Shown piece after piece: positions 46,760-56,420 of a stretch of 64,000 bases of DNA. The position numbers and the translations under genes are program-made. How positions within the stretch are numbered: position 1 is the stretch's first letter; the number at the start of each line of letters is the position of its first letter. The stretch is from Acidovorax sp. SUPP3334 (lineage in GTDB: Bacteria > Pseudomonadota > Gammaproteobacteria > Burkholderiales > Burkholderiaceae_C). Location: positions 1-64,000 of the forward strand of contig NZ_BQXQ01000004.1 of the NCBI RefSeq assembly GCF_030159055.1, read 5' to 3'. Under the pieces are notes generated by a model. The model saw only the letters and a list, made by a program, of their open reading frames with translations, ran no database searches and had not been told where the DNA came from.

Positions 46760-47133
46760 GAATGTTTCCTCTTGTCTCTGGTGCAAGGAATGTACGCGCC
46801 GTCGGCGCGGCGATCGCAGCCTGGGGTTCCCGGCTGTCTTTTAGTGCAGATTAAATTAAATGACATCGTACAACTTGGTGGGGATTTTGAAAGGGGCGCG
46901 AAATCGCACGATCAGCGTTTACCCCGAGGAAGGTCTCCTGAGGCACGAGTCAGCGTCGAGTAAGGCGCTTCGAGTTAGTGTTTACTTCGGCGCAAACGAT
47001 TGCGCGAGTGCTGATTCGTCTCGGCGATTGACAGGCGGAAACGGGTTTTTGGTGGTATTTCGTCATAAAGTCATCTGACATCAAATGACTTTTTGTCATT
47101 TCACTGTCGCTGAGGTGATTGCGGAGGAGGCTG
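46760..47133. other. A+T-richer intergenic region with an inverted repeat
   Basis: 374 bp between the pectate-lyase-like gene and thiL. AAAGTCAT and ATGACTTT form a perfect 8-bp inverted repeat with a 10-bp spacer (47067-47092), and another GTCATTT follows. It could be a thiL terminator or an operator. A 72-codon plus-strand frame at 46860 has no recognisable features and is not called. Confidence 0.55.
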
Positions 47134-48108
47134 TCAGCGGAAGTGGTCGTATGACAGGTCGTCGGCCACTATCGGTTCGCCTTTCGAGCCCACCAACCGC
47201 AAGCCTGGCTCGGCTTCGATGCTGCCGATGCGGGTCACGGGGGTGGCGGTGGCTCGGCCGGCCGCTTCCACCGCGCTGCGCTGGCCGGGCTGGGCCGTGA
47301 AAAGCAGTTCGTAGTCGTCGCCTCCGGACAGCGTGCAGCGCAGCAGGGTGTCGGTATCGAAAATGGCCTCCACCGCAGTATTCATTGCCTGTAATGCTAT
47401 TAATTTAGTAGCAATCGAGGTGTCGATGCAGGCTCCGACCCCCGAGGCTTGGAGGACATGGCCCAGATCGCCCACCAGGCCATCGCTCACGTCGATGGCG
47501 CTGCTGGCCATTCCCCGGAGGGCTTGGCCCAGGGCGACACGCGGCGTGGGGCGTTCCAGCCGCTCGCGGGCCTGCGCCAGAAGCGGCGAGGGCAGGGACC
47601 GCTCGCCGCGCAGCGCTTCCAGCGCAAGCCGCGCGTCCCCCAGGGTGCCGCTCACCCACAGGTCGTCGCCCGCCCGAGCACCGCTGCGCAGCAAGGCCTG
47701 ACCGGCAGGGACTTCGCCGAACACGGTGATGCAGAGATTGAGCGGCCCGCCCGTGGTGTCGCCACCCACCAGTTCGCAACCATGCGCATCGGCCAGCGCC
47801 AACAGCCCGCGCGAGAAACGCTCCAGCCACGCGCTGTCGGCGCGGGGCAGCGACAAAGCCAGCGTGAACGCCAGCGGGCGCGCGCCGCAGGCCGCCAGAT
47901 CGCTCAGGTTGACCGCCAGGGCCTTGTGGCCGAGCGCCTCGGGATCGACATCGGCGAAGAAATGGCGGCCTTCCACCAGCATGTCGCTGGAAACGGCCAG
48001 ATGCATGCCGGGCGCAGGTGCCAGGAGCGCGCAGTCATCGCCGACGCCCAGCACGGCGCGGCGAACGGGGCGCTGGAAGAAGCGCCGGATCAGATCGAAT
48101 TCACCCAT
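47134..48108 (-). CDS. thiL: thiamine-monophosphate kinase
   Basis: ATP-dependent phosphorylation of thiamine monophosphate to the active cofactor. 324 residues. The PurM-like fold is shown by VLGVGDDCALL, GGDTTGGPLNL, SAIDVSDGLVGDLGH and SGGDDYELLF. Residues about 232-246 (IATKLIALQAMN...) are encoded by an A+T-rich segment (47390-47415) that looks like part of a dispersed repeat inserted in frame between two conserved blocks. The start at 48108 is fixed by MGEFDLIRRFF; the longer ORF is not supported. Confidence 0.94.
   Translation of the reverse strand: MGEFDLIRRFFQRPVRRAVLGVGDDCALLAPAPGMHLAVSSDMLVEGRHFFADVDPEALGHKALAVNLSDLAACGARPLAFTLALSLPRADSAWLERFSRGLLALADAHGCELVGGDTTGGPLNLCITVFGEVPAGQALLRSGARAGDDLWVSGTLGDARLALEALRGERSLPSPLLAQARERLERPTPRVALGQALRGMASSAIDVSDGLVGDLGHVLQASGVGACIDTSIATKLIALQAMNTAVEAIFDTDTLLRCTLSGGDDYELLFTAQPGQRSAVEAAGRATATPVTRIGSIEAEPGLRLVGSKGEPIVADDLSYDHFR
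47390..47415. repeat. partial dispersed repeat inside thiL
   Basis: TGTAATGCTATTAATT followed by TAGTAGCAAT is an A+T island in GC-rich coding sequence, carrying the TGCTAT/TAGCA arms of the repeat family. It keeps the reading frame open. Confidence 0.55.
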
Positions 48109-48192
48109 GGCAGGAGCATAAGGTGCAGGCGCAGGCAGGCCACGCGCACGGACGTGATGCCAAGCTTGTTTAGAACCGGCAAGAATATTAAG

Positions 48193-48222
48193 TTGACTCC
48201 AAATGAATACGGGAAATATAAT
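48193..48222 (+). promoter_or_regulatory. strong sigma-70-type promoter, plus strand
   Basis: TTGACT (48193-48198) and TATAAT (48217-48222) are separated by 18 bp, close to consensus. The next plus-strand genes start at 48427 and 48752, implying a leader of about 200 nt before the small ORF, or about 520 nt before the RRM gene. Confidence 0.75.
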
Positions 48223-48426
48223 CCGGGCTGTTGCAGTGACAGCGCCTGACCCGTGCCGGCACCGCAATACCGGCAAGAAGGGGCACCCCATCCCAGTCGG
48301 CCGCCTTTTGCGACCTTGTCGCCCGTTTGGTCTGTCGAGCTGCAGCCAACCGAGTCTTTAGATGCTCACGCAGGCTTCCCGAGCCCGCGACCCTGAATGA
48401 ACTAGATTTCCATCACCGCTATCCCC

Positions 48427-48636
48427 ATGGGCAAGTACGTCGTCTCGCCCTCGACACACCCGACCGACTGTGGCCGCTTTCGCGCTTCCTTCTCGGTCCA
48501 TCGCTCCCAGGGTAACGGCAGCTACTGCCGCGTATTCCGTTTCGACAAAGCCTTCGCATCGCGCGAAGCCGCCCGGCTCTTCGCCATCACCCAGGGCTGG
48601 CTGCAAACGTGCATGCTGCACCCTCCTGCGTGCTGA
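48427..48636 (+). CDS. small hypothetical protein upstream of the RRM gene
   Basis: 69 residues starting MGKYVVSPSTHPTDCGRFRA. The pattern GRFRASFSVHRSQGNGSYCR followed by FDKAFASREAARLFAITQG resembles a family of short betaproteobacterial proteins with a beta-beta-alpha layout that I recall but cannot name. It is downstream of the consensus promoter and cotranscribed with the RRM gene. No good Shine-Dalgarno sequence precedes the ATG. Confidence 0.55.
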   Translation: MGKYVVSPSTHPTDCGRFRASFSVHRSQGNGSYCRVFRFDKAFASREAARLFAITQGWLQTCMLHPPAC

Positions 48637-48751
48637 TGCTCTGCTGCCGCAGATCGCATCCACCTGTGCCCGTTGCCGCGGACTCCCGGTCCGCGCATCC
48701 TGTCTTCCAACGCGCCGTCCGTTGCGCACCTTCCTTCAGAAAGGCTCTTCC

Positions 48752-49102
48752 ATGAGCAGCAAAATCTACGTGGGCAACCTGCCCTATTCCGTGACCGACG
48801 CCATCTTGCAAAGCAACTTCGCCGAGTTCGGCAGCGTCTCTTCCGCCAAGGTCATGATGGACCGTGAAACCGGTCGCTCCAAGGGCTTTGGATTCGTCGA
48901 AATGGCCTCAGCCGACGCCGCCCAGGCCGCCATCACCGCCCTGCACGGAATGTCCGTCGATGGCCGCTCCATCGTCGTGAACATGGCCCGCCCTCGCGAA
49001 GAAGGCGGCGGCTCGGGTGGCTACAGCCCCGCGGGCTACACCGCCAACAAGCGCTCGGATGTCGGCTACGGCACCGGTGGCTATGGCGGCGGCCGTTACT
49101 GA
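48752..49102 (+). CDS. RNA-binding protein with RRM domain (Rbp-like)
   Basis: 116 residues. A single RRM covers about residues 3-82, with RNP2 IYVGNL and RNP1 KGFGFVEM. A glycine/tyrosine-rich tail (GGGSGGYSPAGY, YGTGGYGGGRY) follows. Similar proteins in cyanobacteria and betaproteobacteria are cold-inducible RNA-binding proteins. The start at 48752 is certain from the RRM; upstream codons belong to the leader. The long leader may have a regulatory structure. A strong terminator follows. Confidence 0.94.
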   Translation: MSSKIYVGNLPYSVTDAILQSNFAEFGSVSSAKVMMDRETGRSKGFGFVEMASADAAQAAITALHGMSVDGRSIVVNMARPREEGGGSGGYSPAGYTANKRSDVGYGTGGYGGGRY

Positions 49103-49131
49103 ACGACCGAGCCCATCGGCTCCATGAAAAG

Positions 49132-49157
49132 CCGACCCTTCGAGGTCGGTTTTTTTT
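49132..49157 (+). terminator. rho-independent terminator after the RRM gene
   Basis: CCGACC (49132-49137) pairs with GGTCGG (49144-49149), followed by eight T. It also lies downstream of the convergent macrodomain gene. Confidence 0.93.
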
Positions 49158-49189
49158 CGCCCCCCCAGCCTGCTGGCTGCTGCCGGGGG

Positions 49190-49699
49190 CTAGCGTTCTC
49201 GCTCCGCGAGAATCCGCTGGTAGATGGATAAATCGTCTTCGGAAAAGCAGCAGAAAGTCACCGCTTCGATACCGGGCGCTTGCGCCAACGCGGCGCGCAC
49301 CGTGTCGATCGCGACCTGGGCCGCTGCCTCGACGGGGTAGCCGTAGATGCCGGTGCTGATGCAGGGGAATGCCACCGTCTTCGCACCCAGCTCGCTCGCC
49401 AGCAGCAACGACTTGCGGTAGCAGGATGCCAGCAGCTCCGCCTCGCCGTGCACTCCACCGCGCCACACGGGGCCGACGGTGTGCACGATGTGCGAGGCGG
49501 GCAGTCGATGGCCTTTGGTGGCCTTCGCGTCGCCCACCTTGCATCCACCCAGCAGTCGGCATTCATGCAGCAGTCCGGGGCCCGCCGCGCGATGGATCGC
49601 GCCATCCACACCGCCGCCCCCGAGCAACGATGAATTCGCCGCGTTCACGACGGCGTCCACCGTCAGCCGGGTGATGTCGGCACGAATGGCGTGGAGCAT
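49190..49699 (-). CDS. macrodomain protein, O-acetyl-ADP-ribose deacetylase (YmdB-like)
   Basis: 169 residues. Macrodomain hallmarks: [23 protein letters not shown] and the phosphate loop [12 protein letters not shown]. Binds ADP-ribose and probably hydrolyses O-acetyl-ADP-ribose or mono-ADP-ribosyl groups. Followed upstream (same strand) by the ybdK-type gene 38 bp away, so they may be cotranscribed. Confidence 0.93.
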   Translation of the reverse strand: MLHAIRADITRLTVDAVVNAANSSLLGGGGVDGAIHRAAGPGLLHECRLLGGCKVGDAKATKGHRLPASHIVHTVGPVWRGGVHGEAELLASCYRKSLLLASELGAKTVAFPCISTGIYGYPVEAAAQVAIDTVRAALAQAPGIEAVTFCCFSEDDLSIYQRILAERER

Positions 49700-49737
49700 C
49701 GGGAGCCTGCCGTCCGCTGCGTTGCCGCTTTCGGGGC

Positions 49738-50862
49738 TCAGGACACCGCGCCCCGAAAGCGCTGCGCCGCCTGCCGGCTCACTTCGCCGAGCAGTTGTTC
49801 ATTGCGCTGCCGCTCGCGCAGCCAGCGCGCGTCGTTCTGGCCCGCATCGGCCTCGCTGCGCAGCATGTGCAGCGCGCCGGAAGCGCCGGTGACGCCGGCA
49901 TGGCGCGCGATGTGATCGATCGTCTGCAGGATGTGGTCGCGCAGCGGCATGTGGTTGCCGGTGGCCGGGTCCACATAGACCGCATCCATTCCGAAGCGGC
50001 ACGCCTGGAAGCGGTTGTACGTGTACACGAGGTAGTCGTCCTCGGTCGGCATGAAGGGCTGCTCGGCCAGGAACCACGCGCCCAGCGACTGCACGAAGCC
50101 CGCCAGTGCGGCAGCGCGCTCCACGGTGAGCGGCGTGTCGAAAACACGGATCTCGATGGTGCCGAACTCGGGTTTGGGGCGAATGTCCCAATAGAAGTCC
50201 TTCATGCTCTTGACCACGCCGGTGCGCGTCATCTTGTCGAAGTAGTGCTCGAAATCGGTCCAGGTGAGCGCCATGGGCGCGCGGCCCGACAGCGGGAACG
50301 CGAACACGGAATTGAGCCGTGCCGAGTCGAACGCGGTGTCCTGCCCCTGCACGTAGGGGCTGGAGGCCGACAGCGCGATGAAGTGCGGGATGTAGCGCGA
50401 CATGCGGTGCAGCATCAGCAACGCGGCATCGGCATCGGGGCAGCCGATGTGCACGTGCTGCCCGAAGATCGTGAATTGCTTGGACAGGTAGCCGTACAGC
50501 TCCGACAGCTCGCGAAAGCGCGGCTTGTCGTAGATGCGCCGCTCGTGCCATTGCTGGAACGGGTGGGTGCCGCCGCCGGCCACGGCGATGTTGAGCTTGT
50601 CCGCGCTCTTGACCAGCGCATCGCGGATCTGCGTGAGCTGGCCCAGCACCTCGCTGCTGCTGTGGCATACGCCCGTGGAGATCTCGATCATGCTGTTCGT
50701 CATCTCGGGCACGACGCTGCCGGGCAGCGGCGTCTTGTGCATGAGGCGAAGCATGTCTTCGGCGTAGGGTGCCAGGTCGTAATCGTGCGTGTTGACGAGC
50801 TGCAGCTCCAGCTCGACCCCCAGCGTCAGTGGCTCGGAATGGTGGAAGGCTTCAAGACTCAC
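49738..50862 (-). CDS. YbdK-type carboxylate-amine ligase (GCS2 family)
   Basis: 374 residues. Starts with [13 protein letters not shown], the family's ATP/metal-binding strand, and continues [26 protein letters not shown] and [11 protein letters not shown]. These are weak glutamate-cysteine ligases related to GshA type 2; physiological substrate unknown. The start overlaps the antiporter end by 11 bp, so translation is coupled. Possibly tied to glutathione-gated efflux, because the partner is a KefB-like exchanger (inference). Confidence 0.93.
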   Translation of the reverse strand: MSLEAFHHSEPLTLGVELELQLVNTHDYDLAPYAEDMLRLMHKTPLPGSVVPEMTNSMIEISTGVCHSSSEVLGQLTQIRDALVKSADKLNIAVAGGGTHPFQQWHERRIYDKPRFRELSELYGYLSKQFTIFGQHVHIGCPDADAALLMLHRMSRYIPHFIALSASSPYVQGQDTAFDSARLNSVFAFPLSGRAPMALTWTDFEHYFDKMTRTGVVKSMKDFYWDIRPKPEFGTIEIRVFDTPLTVERAAALAGFVQSLGAWFLAEQPFMPTEDDYLVYTYNRFQACRFGMDAVYVDPATGNHMPLRDHILQTIDHIARHAGVTGASGALHMLRSEADAGQNDARWLRERQRNEQLLGEVSRQAAQRFRGAVS

Positions 50863-52111
50863 GGCTGTTGTCTCCGTTGCCGGCGCGCGAAAGCGGCGCC
50901 CAGGGTTTCGAACTTTCGCCCGCGCGGTAGATGGCCACGGTGGCGATCACGGCCCCCAGCACTTCCATGAGCAGGATGGCCGGCAGCGCCACGCGGGCGA
51001 TCAGCTGGCCGGTGGAGGCCGAGGCCACCACGAATTGCGAAGCGATGAGCAGCGCGATCGACGACATGGGAGTCATCGCGCAACCCACCCACAGGGCCTG
51101 GCGCCAGCTGGCGCCGCTGCCCACGTTGCCGACCGCCACGCCGACGGCCTTGGCCGCCAGCCGCACCACGATCAGTGCCAGCACCACGCCGGCCACCGGA
51201 CCGCTCCAGTCGGCCTGGGCCGCCACGGTGGAGACGAGCACGAACATCAGCATGGTCAGCAGCGAGGACGCCGTGCCCATCTGGCGCGGCCAGGCCCAGG
51301 GGCGTGGGTTGAGCTGCTTGAGCAGCATGCCTGCCAAGAGCGCCGCCAGCGGTGCGGAGCCGCCCATGTGCGCCGCCACGGCCGTGCCGGCGGCGATGAG
51401 CGTGAGCAGCAGGAAGGAGGTGTTCTCGCTCGTGGGGCTCATGAAGCGCAGCGCCATGCGCAGCACGAGAGCCAGGACCGCGCCCACGATGATCGAAACG
51501 CCCAGCACCACCATCACGGGGTACATGGTGTCCATGATGCGCGCGGCAGGGCGGTTGATGAGTTCCGCCGTGGCGCTGCCCAGCGTAAGGGCATACAGCG
51601 TGGACAGCGTGGCCAGCACCATGGCGCGGTCGGTCACGGGGCCGGCGGCGCGCGTGTCGGCGATCACGCGGCTGAGCACCGCGGGCGATGCTGCCAGGGA
51701 GACCAGCGCCAGCGGGCCGGCGGCGCGCTGGGGCACGTCCAGCCAGATCAGCACGTAATAGACGGCGAAATAGGCCAGCGCCGATTCGGCGATGCTCTGC
51801 ACCAGCACCATGGGGTTGTGCCGGAACCAGCGCAGCGGAATGCGCCCGCCCGCTTCGAACAGCACCAATGCGATGCCCAGTTCCAGCAGGAACAGACTGA
51901 TGCCCTGCAGCGGCCAGACGGCGCCGGTAAAACCGAGCAGGCCGGCGATGGTGCCGACCAATGTGTAGCCCACCACTTTGGGCAGACCGATGTGACGTTG
52001 GAAAAGGTAGCCCGAAACCGCGGCCACGGCGAGCAGCAGTGACCATTGAACCGTGGGCAACCCGGCCGAAGGGCGCAACCATTGCGCCCAGAAGCTCAGG
52101 ATTTCATCCAT
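50852..52111 (-). CDS. cation:proton antiporter (CPA2/Kef-like)
   Basis: 419 residues with about 12 membrane helices: [19 protein letters not shown], then [20 protein letters not shown] as in CPA2 exchangers. The paired helix [20 protein letters not shown] resembles the ion-binding helix. No TrkA-N (RCK) domain at the C-terminus, so it is shorter than KefB/KefC. Overlaps the YbdK-like ligase gene, a co-location suggesting linked function. The ion is unknown. Confidence 0.88.
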   Translation of the reverse strand: MDEILSFWAQWLRPSAGLPTVQWSLLLAVAAVSGYLFQRHIGLPKVVGYTLVGTIAGLLGFTGAVWPLQGISLFLLELGIALVLFEAGGRIPLRWFRHNPMVLVQSIAESALAYFAVYYVLIWLDVPQRAAGPLALVSLAASPAVLSRVIADTRAAGPVTDRAMVLATLSTLYALTLGSATAELINRPAARIMDTMYPVMVVLGVSIIVGAVLALVLRMALRFMSPTSENTSFLLLTLIAAGTAVAAHMGGSAPLAALLAGMLLKQLNPRPWAWPRQMGTASSLLTMLMFVLVSTVAAQADWSGPVAGVVLALIVVRLAAKAVGVAVGNVGSGASWRQALWVGCAMTPMSSIALLIASQFVVASASTGQLIARVALPAILLMEVLGAVIATVAIYRAGESSKPWAPLSRAGNGDNSRES

Positions 52112-52290
52112 TCTTTATTAATCCTCTTCGCGCAGGCGCAGAGCCTGCAGGGTTGGGTCGGCCTTCGCGAAGCCCCCTCGGCGCGCAGCGGCCCGACCCT
52201 GGGGTCGCCCGAATTTACCCGTTGAGCCATGCCCCTACTGTAGGACGGAGGCCCCCCTTCGGACGGCTGGAAAATGCCGTCGCGGCAGGG

Positions 52291-54270
52291 TCAGGCCGTG
52301 CGCCGGGCAGGCATGAAAAACTCGAGCGGCGCCCCGCGCATGCGTGCGCGCAGCGCTGCGTAGATGCGTGCGCGTTCCACGCCGGTCACGCTGTGCGCGC
52401 GCAGCGCGAGGCGGAATGCCAGGTAGAAACTCACCGACACGTTCAGTGCCCCCAGCAGCGGAATCGTGGCCACGGCCCACCAGAACTGCGGCAGGTGCAG
52501 CACCTGAAGGCCCAGTGCCGTGCTGGCCGCGCCCAGCTGGCCCGACGACAGCGTCACGTGGCGCACATCCAGCCCCAGCCCGAAGAACGAGGCGATCGGC
52601 GGCACCAGTCCGAGCATGAAGCCCAGCGATGTGTTGGCGGCGAAGCCGGACAGGTTCTCGCGCAGAAAGTGCGCCCAGCGTGCGGCGCGCACCGTGCCCA
52701 GCAGCCGGGTGATGCGTGGGTTGTATTGCACGGCCGAATCCAGCCGGTGCAGCACGAACCAGTTCTCCGCCCAGCCCGCGATGATGCTGGAGGCGAACAG
52801 CAGCACGCCGGTGAAGGCCGCGAACAACAGCGAGGGCCCCAGCAGGTGCAACGACTCCAGCACATGGCGGGCCTGCGCCGTGCTGATGGCGGGCTCGCCC
52901 GATGCCTTGGCGATCATCAGGGTGATGCCGATCACCATGGGGAACACCACGAGCACGTTGCCCAGCACCGCGGCCACCTGAGAGCGCACCAGGTGCGTGA
53001 CCTCGTCCACGAACGACACCACCGCTTCGTCGGAGCGCAGGTCCTTGAGCTTCGCCGCCATGGCCGGCGCGGTCATGGCGGGCTGCTTGGTGGCCACCGT
53101 GAAATGCAGCAACAAGATCAGCACGAAGCTCACCGAGTAGTTCACGCCGGCCCAGAAGCCGCCCCAGAAGGCGGACAGCGCCAGCGCCGCGATGCCGAAC
53201 TTCATCAGGGTGGTGAAGGCCATCACCAGGCCACCGCCTGCCGCCTTGCCGACCATGGCGCGGTACTCGGCGCCGGTGCGTGTGATGTAGTGCTCACCCG
53301 TCTCGGCGCTGCGCTCGGCCACCTTGGCGGCCAGCAGCGATGAGTTGGATGCCAGCAGCGCGCGCAGGCTGCGGCGCTCGCGGCCCACCGTCACCAGCCG
53401 CGCCATCAGGCGAGCCGCAGTGGGGGCGGGTGTGGGCGAGAGAAGGCAGTCCAGCAATTCGCGCACCCTCAGGATGCGTTCGCGCAGTTGGCGCAGCCGG
53501 AACACGAGGCCGACGGAAATGCCGTTGTCCTCGAAATGCGAATACACGGTGGCCGCTGCCGCGCGGCAGGCATCGAGCCGCTCGCGCAGGCGCTGCACCG
53601 ATTCGTCGAGCCGGTCGGTGGTGCGCAACTGGTGCGTCACCTCCACCCGCACGCTTTCCACATCGCGAATCAGCGCGTGGAATGGCTGCGCGTCGCGCGC
53701 TGCCTCGCTCATGCGCAGGCGCAATTCCGGCGCGAAGCCGGTGGACAGGATCTGCCCCGCGCAGTAGGTGATCGCGTCCAGCAGGGCGCGCTGCCAGCGG
53801 GTGGCGCCAGGCGCCTCGGCCGGCGCCATGGCCGACAGCAGCCGCACGAGCAGGGCTTCGTCCAAGGCTTGTAGCCACAGCGCGTCGAAGTCGTAGGGCA
53901 GCGCCAGCATGAACAGCTCGGACGCATCGATGGTCTCCGGGCTGCCCGGCAGCAGCTTGTAGCGCAGGCGTTCCGCCACCTCGCTCGCCAGCGCGGTGCG
54001 CGGGGCGAAGCCGAAGTCGGCCAGCAAGGTGGTGATGTCCACGGTGCCGACCAGCGCGCTCCACCAGGCCTGCAGGCGTTGCCGTGCGGCCTCGTCCTTT
54101 TCGATGGCCTCGACGAACAACTGCATGCGGCCGAGGGCCGCTTCGACCGAGCGGCGGTTGCCCCGCACCCAGTCCAGCAACGCGATCAGCCAAAGGTGGC
54201 GCTGTGCCAGCGGTGCGCTGGCGTCCATCTGGGCCAGCAAGTGGCCCAGGTCGTTGGCTTGGCGCTTCAA
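52291..54270 (-). CDS. membrane protein of the family annotated as site-specific recombinase Gcr
   Basis: About 659 residues. The N-terminal half is helical and soluble ([20 protein letters not shown]). The C-terminal half has at least five membrane helices, such as [20 protein letters not shown] and [20 protein letters not shown]. The Pfam family is named for a gonococcal recombinase, but neither Tyr nor Ser recombinase motifs are visible and the membrane layout argues against it. The TTG at 54270 overlaps the apaG TGA and best fits the conserved start; the ATG at 54228 is the alternative. Translationally coupled to apaG. Confidence 0.82.
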   Translation of the reverse strand: MKRQANDLGHLLAQMDASAPLAQRHLWLIALLDWVRGNRRSVEAALGRMQLFVEAIEKDEAARQRLQAWWSALVGTVDITTLLADFGFAPRTALASEVAERLRYKLLPGSPETIDASELFMLALPYDFDALWLQALDEALLVRLLSAMAPAEAPGATRWQRALLDAITYCAGQILSTGFAPELRLRMSEAARDAQPFHALIRDVESVRVEVTHQLRTTDRLDESVQRLRERLDACRAAAATVYSHFEDNGISVGLVFRLRQLRERILRVRELLDCLLSPTPAPTAARLMARLVTVGRERRSLRALLASNSSLLAAKVAERSAETGEHYITRTGAEYRAMVGKAAGGGLVMAFTTLMKFGIAALALSAFWGGFWAGVNYSVSFVLILLLHFTVATKQPAMTAPAMAAKLKDLRSDEAVVSFVDEVTHLVRSQVAAVLGNVLVVFPMVIGITLMIAKASGEPAISTAQARHVLESLHLLGPSLLFAAFTGVLLFASSIIAGWAENWFVLHRLDSAVQYNPRITRLLGTVRAARWAHFLRENLSGFAANTSLGFMLGLVPPIASFFGLGLDVRHVTLSSGQLGAASTALGLQVLHLPQFWWAVATIPLLGALNVSVSFYLAFRLALRAHSVTGVERARIYAALRARMRGAPLEFFMPARRTA

Positions 54271-54674
54271 TGGAGCACTCGGCCGCTCAAGGGCGCGCCG
54301 GACGGCCCCCCCGAGACGGCTTCCAGCACGAAGAGCGCGATGGGGCACTCGAAGGCCTCGCCGTCCTCTGCCACGCAAAAATAGCGGCCATGCATGCTGC
54401 CGCTGGCGGTGCGCAGGCGGCATCCACTCGTGTACTGGAAGGACTCGCCGGGCTTGAGCAGCGGTTGCTGCCCCACGACGCCCTCGCCTTTCACCTCTTC
54501 GGTGTGGCCGCGTGCGTCGCTGATGACCCAATGGCGGGAAATGAGCTGGGCGGGAATATCGCCCGTATTCGTGATGGTGATCGTGTAAGCGAAGCCATAA
54601 AAGCCCTCATCGGGCGCGGATTGCTCGGGCAGGTACTGGGGGCGCACCTCGGCCTGGAACTGGTACTTCGGCAT
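54267..54674 (-). CDS. apaG: ApaG protein (Co2+/Mg2+ efflux-associated)
   Basis: 135 residues of an immunoglobulin-like fold: [25 protein letters not shown], then [23 protein letters not shown] and MHGRYFC. ApaG of Salmonella affects Co2+ resistance and Mg2+ efflux. The start at 54674 gives [10 protein letters not shown]. Divergent from rpe with a 69-bp gap, and coupled to the Gcr-like gene. The divergent rpe-apaG arrangement is common in betaproteobacteria. Confidence 0.96.
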   Translation of the reverse strand: MPKYQFQAEVRPQYLPEQSAPDEGFYGFAYTITITNTGDIPAQLISRHWVISDARGHTEEVKGEGVVGQQPLLKPGESFQYTSGCRLRTASGSMHGRYFCVAEDGEAFECPIALFVLEAVSGGPSGAPLSGRVLH

Positions 54675-54743
54675 GGGCGCAATGGTACCTGTGCCCGCGC
54701 CCCTGGTGGCGGCCGGGCGACGGCCTGCTGCGACAATCGGGGG

Positions 54744-55424
54744 ATGAGCCGCACTTACCGCATTGCCCCCTCGATCCTGTCCGCCGATTTCGCCCGCCTG
54801 GGCGACGAAGTGAAAAACGTCATCGCCGCTGGCGCAGACTGGATTCACTTCGATGTGATGGACAACCACTATGTGCCCAACCTGACCTTCGGGCCCATGA
54901 TCTGCCAGGCGTTGAAGCCGCACGCCAAGACGCCCGACGGCCAGCCCGTGCCGATCGACGTGCACCTGATGGTCCAGCCCGTGGACGCGCTGGCCGCCGC
55001 CTTCGCCGATGCCGGCGCCGACTACATCAGCTTTCACCCTGACGCCTCGGCCCACGTGCACCGCAGCGTGCAGGCCATCCGCGCCAAGGGGGCCAAGCCC
55101 GGCCTGGTCTTCAATCCCGCCCAGCCACTGGATGTGCTGGACTGGGTGATCGACGACATCGACCTCATCCTCATCATGAGCGTGAACCCCGGCTTCGGCG
55201 GCCAGAGCTTCATCGACTCGGCGCTGCGCAAGATCGAAGCCGTGCGCCGCCGCATCGACGCGTGCGGCAAGGACATTCGCCTGGAAGTGGACGGCGGCAT
55301 CAAGACCGACAACATCCGCCGCGTGGCGGATGCGGGTGCCGATACGTTCGTGGCGGGCAGCGCCATCTTCGGCAAGCCCGACTACGCTGGCGTGATCGGC
55401 GCCATGCGCACGCAGCTGGCCTGA
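54744..55424 (+). CDS. rpe: ribulose-phosphate 3-epimerase
   Basis: Interconverts ribulose 5-phosphate and xylulose 5-phosphate in the pentose phosphate and Calvin pathways. 226 residues, TIM barrel: [44 protein letters not shown]-type strand, [13 protein letters not shown] and [11 protein letters not shown] supply the catalytic Asp pair and metal ligands. Monocistronic here. Confidence 0.98.
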   Translation: MSRTYRIAPSILSADFARLGDEVKNVIAAGADWIHFDVMDNHYVPNLTFGPMICQALKPHAKTPDGQPVPIDVHLMVQPVDALAAAFADAGADYISFHPDASAHVHRSVQAIRAKGAKPGLVFNPAQPLDVLDWVIDDIDLILIMSVNPGFGGQSFIDSALRKIEAVRRRIDACGKDIRLEVDGGIKTDNIRRVADAGADTFVAGSAIFGKPDYAGVIGAMRTQLA

Positions 55425-55462
55425 CGGCCCGGCCGCGGGCGCGGTGGCCATGGCCCGCTGGA

Positions 55463-55867
55463 TCAGCGGGTCGCCGGTGCCGGCGTGATGGTGGTCGTGG
55501 TGCTTTCACGCAGCACGCCGCCCGCTGCGGGCGAGCCCGATACCGCGCCCTGGCCCTTCACGCGGTCCAGGCAGGCGGCCCGGTCATCCGGCGTCTTGAA
55601 GACATCGCACCGTTCCACGGCATTGTTCTGCTGGGTGGGCGCTGCGGCATCGGTCAATTGGCCCGCGCGTGAGGATTCCAGCGCAGCGCCGGCCTCCTGC
55701 AGGCACACGGCCTGCGATTGCTGCGTGTTGCCGCTCAGGCAGGCCTGGCGGTCGCGCTCGTATCGCGCCCTCGCTGACTCGTCCGGTGCCGCATGGGCGG
55801 CGCCTGCGGCGGCAGCGAGCAAAGCGGAGGTGGCCGCGAGGGAAAATCTGCGAAAAGAGAACGGCAT
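55463..55867 (-). CDS. secreted hypothetical protein with conserved-Cys pattern
   Basis: 134 residues. A signal peptide (MPFSFRRFSLAATSALLAAA, cleaved near AHA) is followed by YERDRQACLSGNTQQSQAVCLQEAG and NAVERCDVFKTPDDRAACLDRV, two Cys-pair units that probably form disulphides. This layout occurs in betaproteobacterial periplasmic proteins of unknown function. The start is at 55867; longer ORF versions are not supported. Convergent with rpe. Confidence 0.75.
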   Translation of the reverse strand: MPFSFRRFSLAATSALLAAAAGAAHAAPDESARARYERDRQACLSGNTQQSQAVCLQEAGAALESSRAGQLTDAAAPTQQNNAVERCDVFKTPDDRAACLDRVKGQGAVSGSPAAGGVLRESTTTTITPAPATR

Positions 55868-56024
55868 GGTGAAACCCTTTTGATCGATACAGCCCTGTAA
55901 TCGCCAGCAAAGTTCTGGCGAGAGCGAGGGTTGCAGCGTAGGGGTTGCACGGGGCAAGCGTCTGTCGGACGGAGCGCAGCGCCGGTGCGGGCAGGCCGCC
56001 CGCCGCTGAGCCCCTTCCCTTCGT

Positions 56025-56357
56025 TCAGTCCACGATGAAGAGCTTGGCCCCGGTGTCCGTGGACGAGCGGTGGGCTGCATCTCCGAAGTCGGACACCTGA
56101 TAGCTCATGCCGGCAGACAGCGTGAAACGGCGCCCATCCTTCAGTTCGGTATCCAGCGTGCCTTCCAGCACGAACAGGATGTGCCCACGGTCGCGCCAAT
56201 GGTCGGCCAGATAGCCCGCGGAATAGTCGACCCTGCGAATGCGGATGTCGCCCACGGTGAGCGTGCGCCAATGGGCCGTGCCGGTTTCTCCAGGGTGTTC
56301 GGTCGGTTCGATGAGCGACCAGTCCGTCGCGGTAAAAGGCAGGGCTGGAATCTTCAT
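56025..56357 (-). CDS. DHCW-type cupin-fold protein
   Basis: 110 residues. One cupin domain: VDYSAGYLADHWRDRGHILFVLEGTL, where DHWRDRGH is the DHCW-like metal-site motif, and then RFTLSAGMSYQVSDFG. No catalytic role is known. Upstream on the same strand is the nitronate monooxygenase, 63 bp away. Confidence 0.85.
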   Translation of the reverse strand: MKIPALPFTATDWSLIEPTEHPGETGTAHWRTLTVGDIRIRRVDYSAGYLADHWRDRGHILFVLEGTLDTELKDGRRFTLSAGMSYQVSDFGDAAHRSSTDTGAKLFIVD

Positions 56358-56420
56358 GGGTGCCGCTTCGGGTCGATGGCGCGAATGAAAATGATCGGGT
56401 AGCGGTCGGGAAGCTGCCGT

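Noticed and set aside
46860..47078. 72-codon plus-strand frame in the pectate-lyase/thiL gap
   Set aside because: No ribosome site, no domain, and composition similar to surrounding non-coding DNA.
47067..47092. Inverted repeat as a confident thiL terminator
   Set aside because: Only an 8-bp stem with no T-tract on the minus strand; left as a possibility in the intergenic entry.
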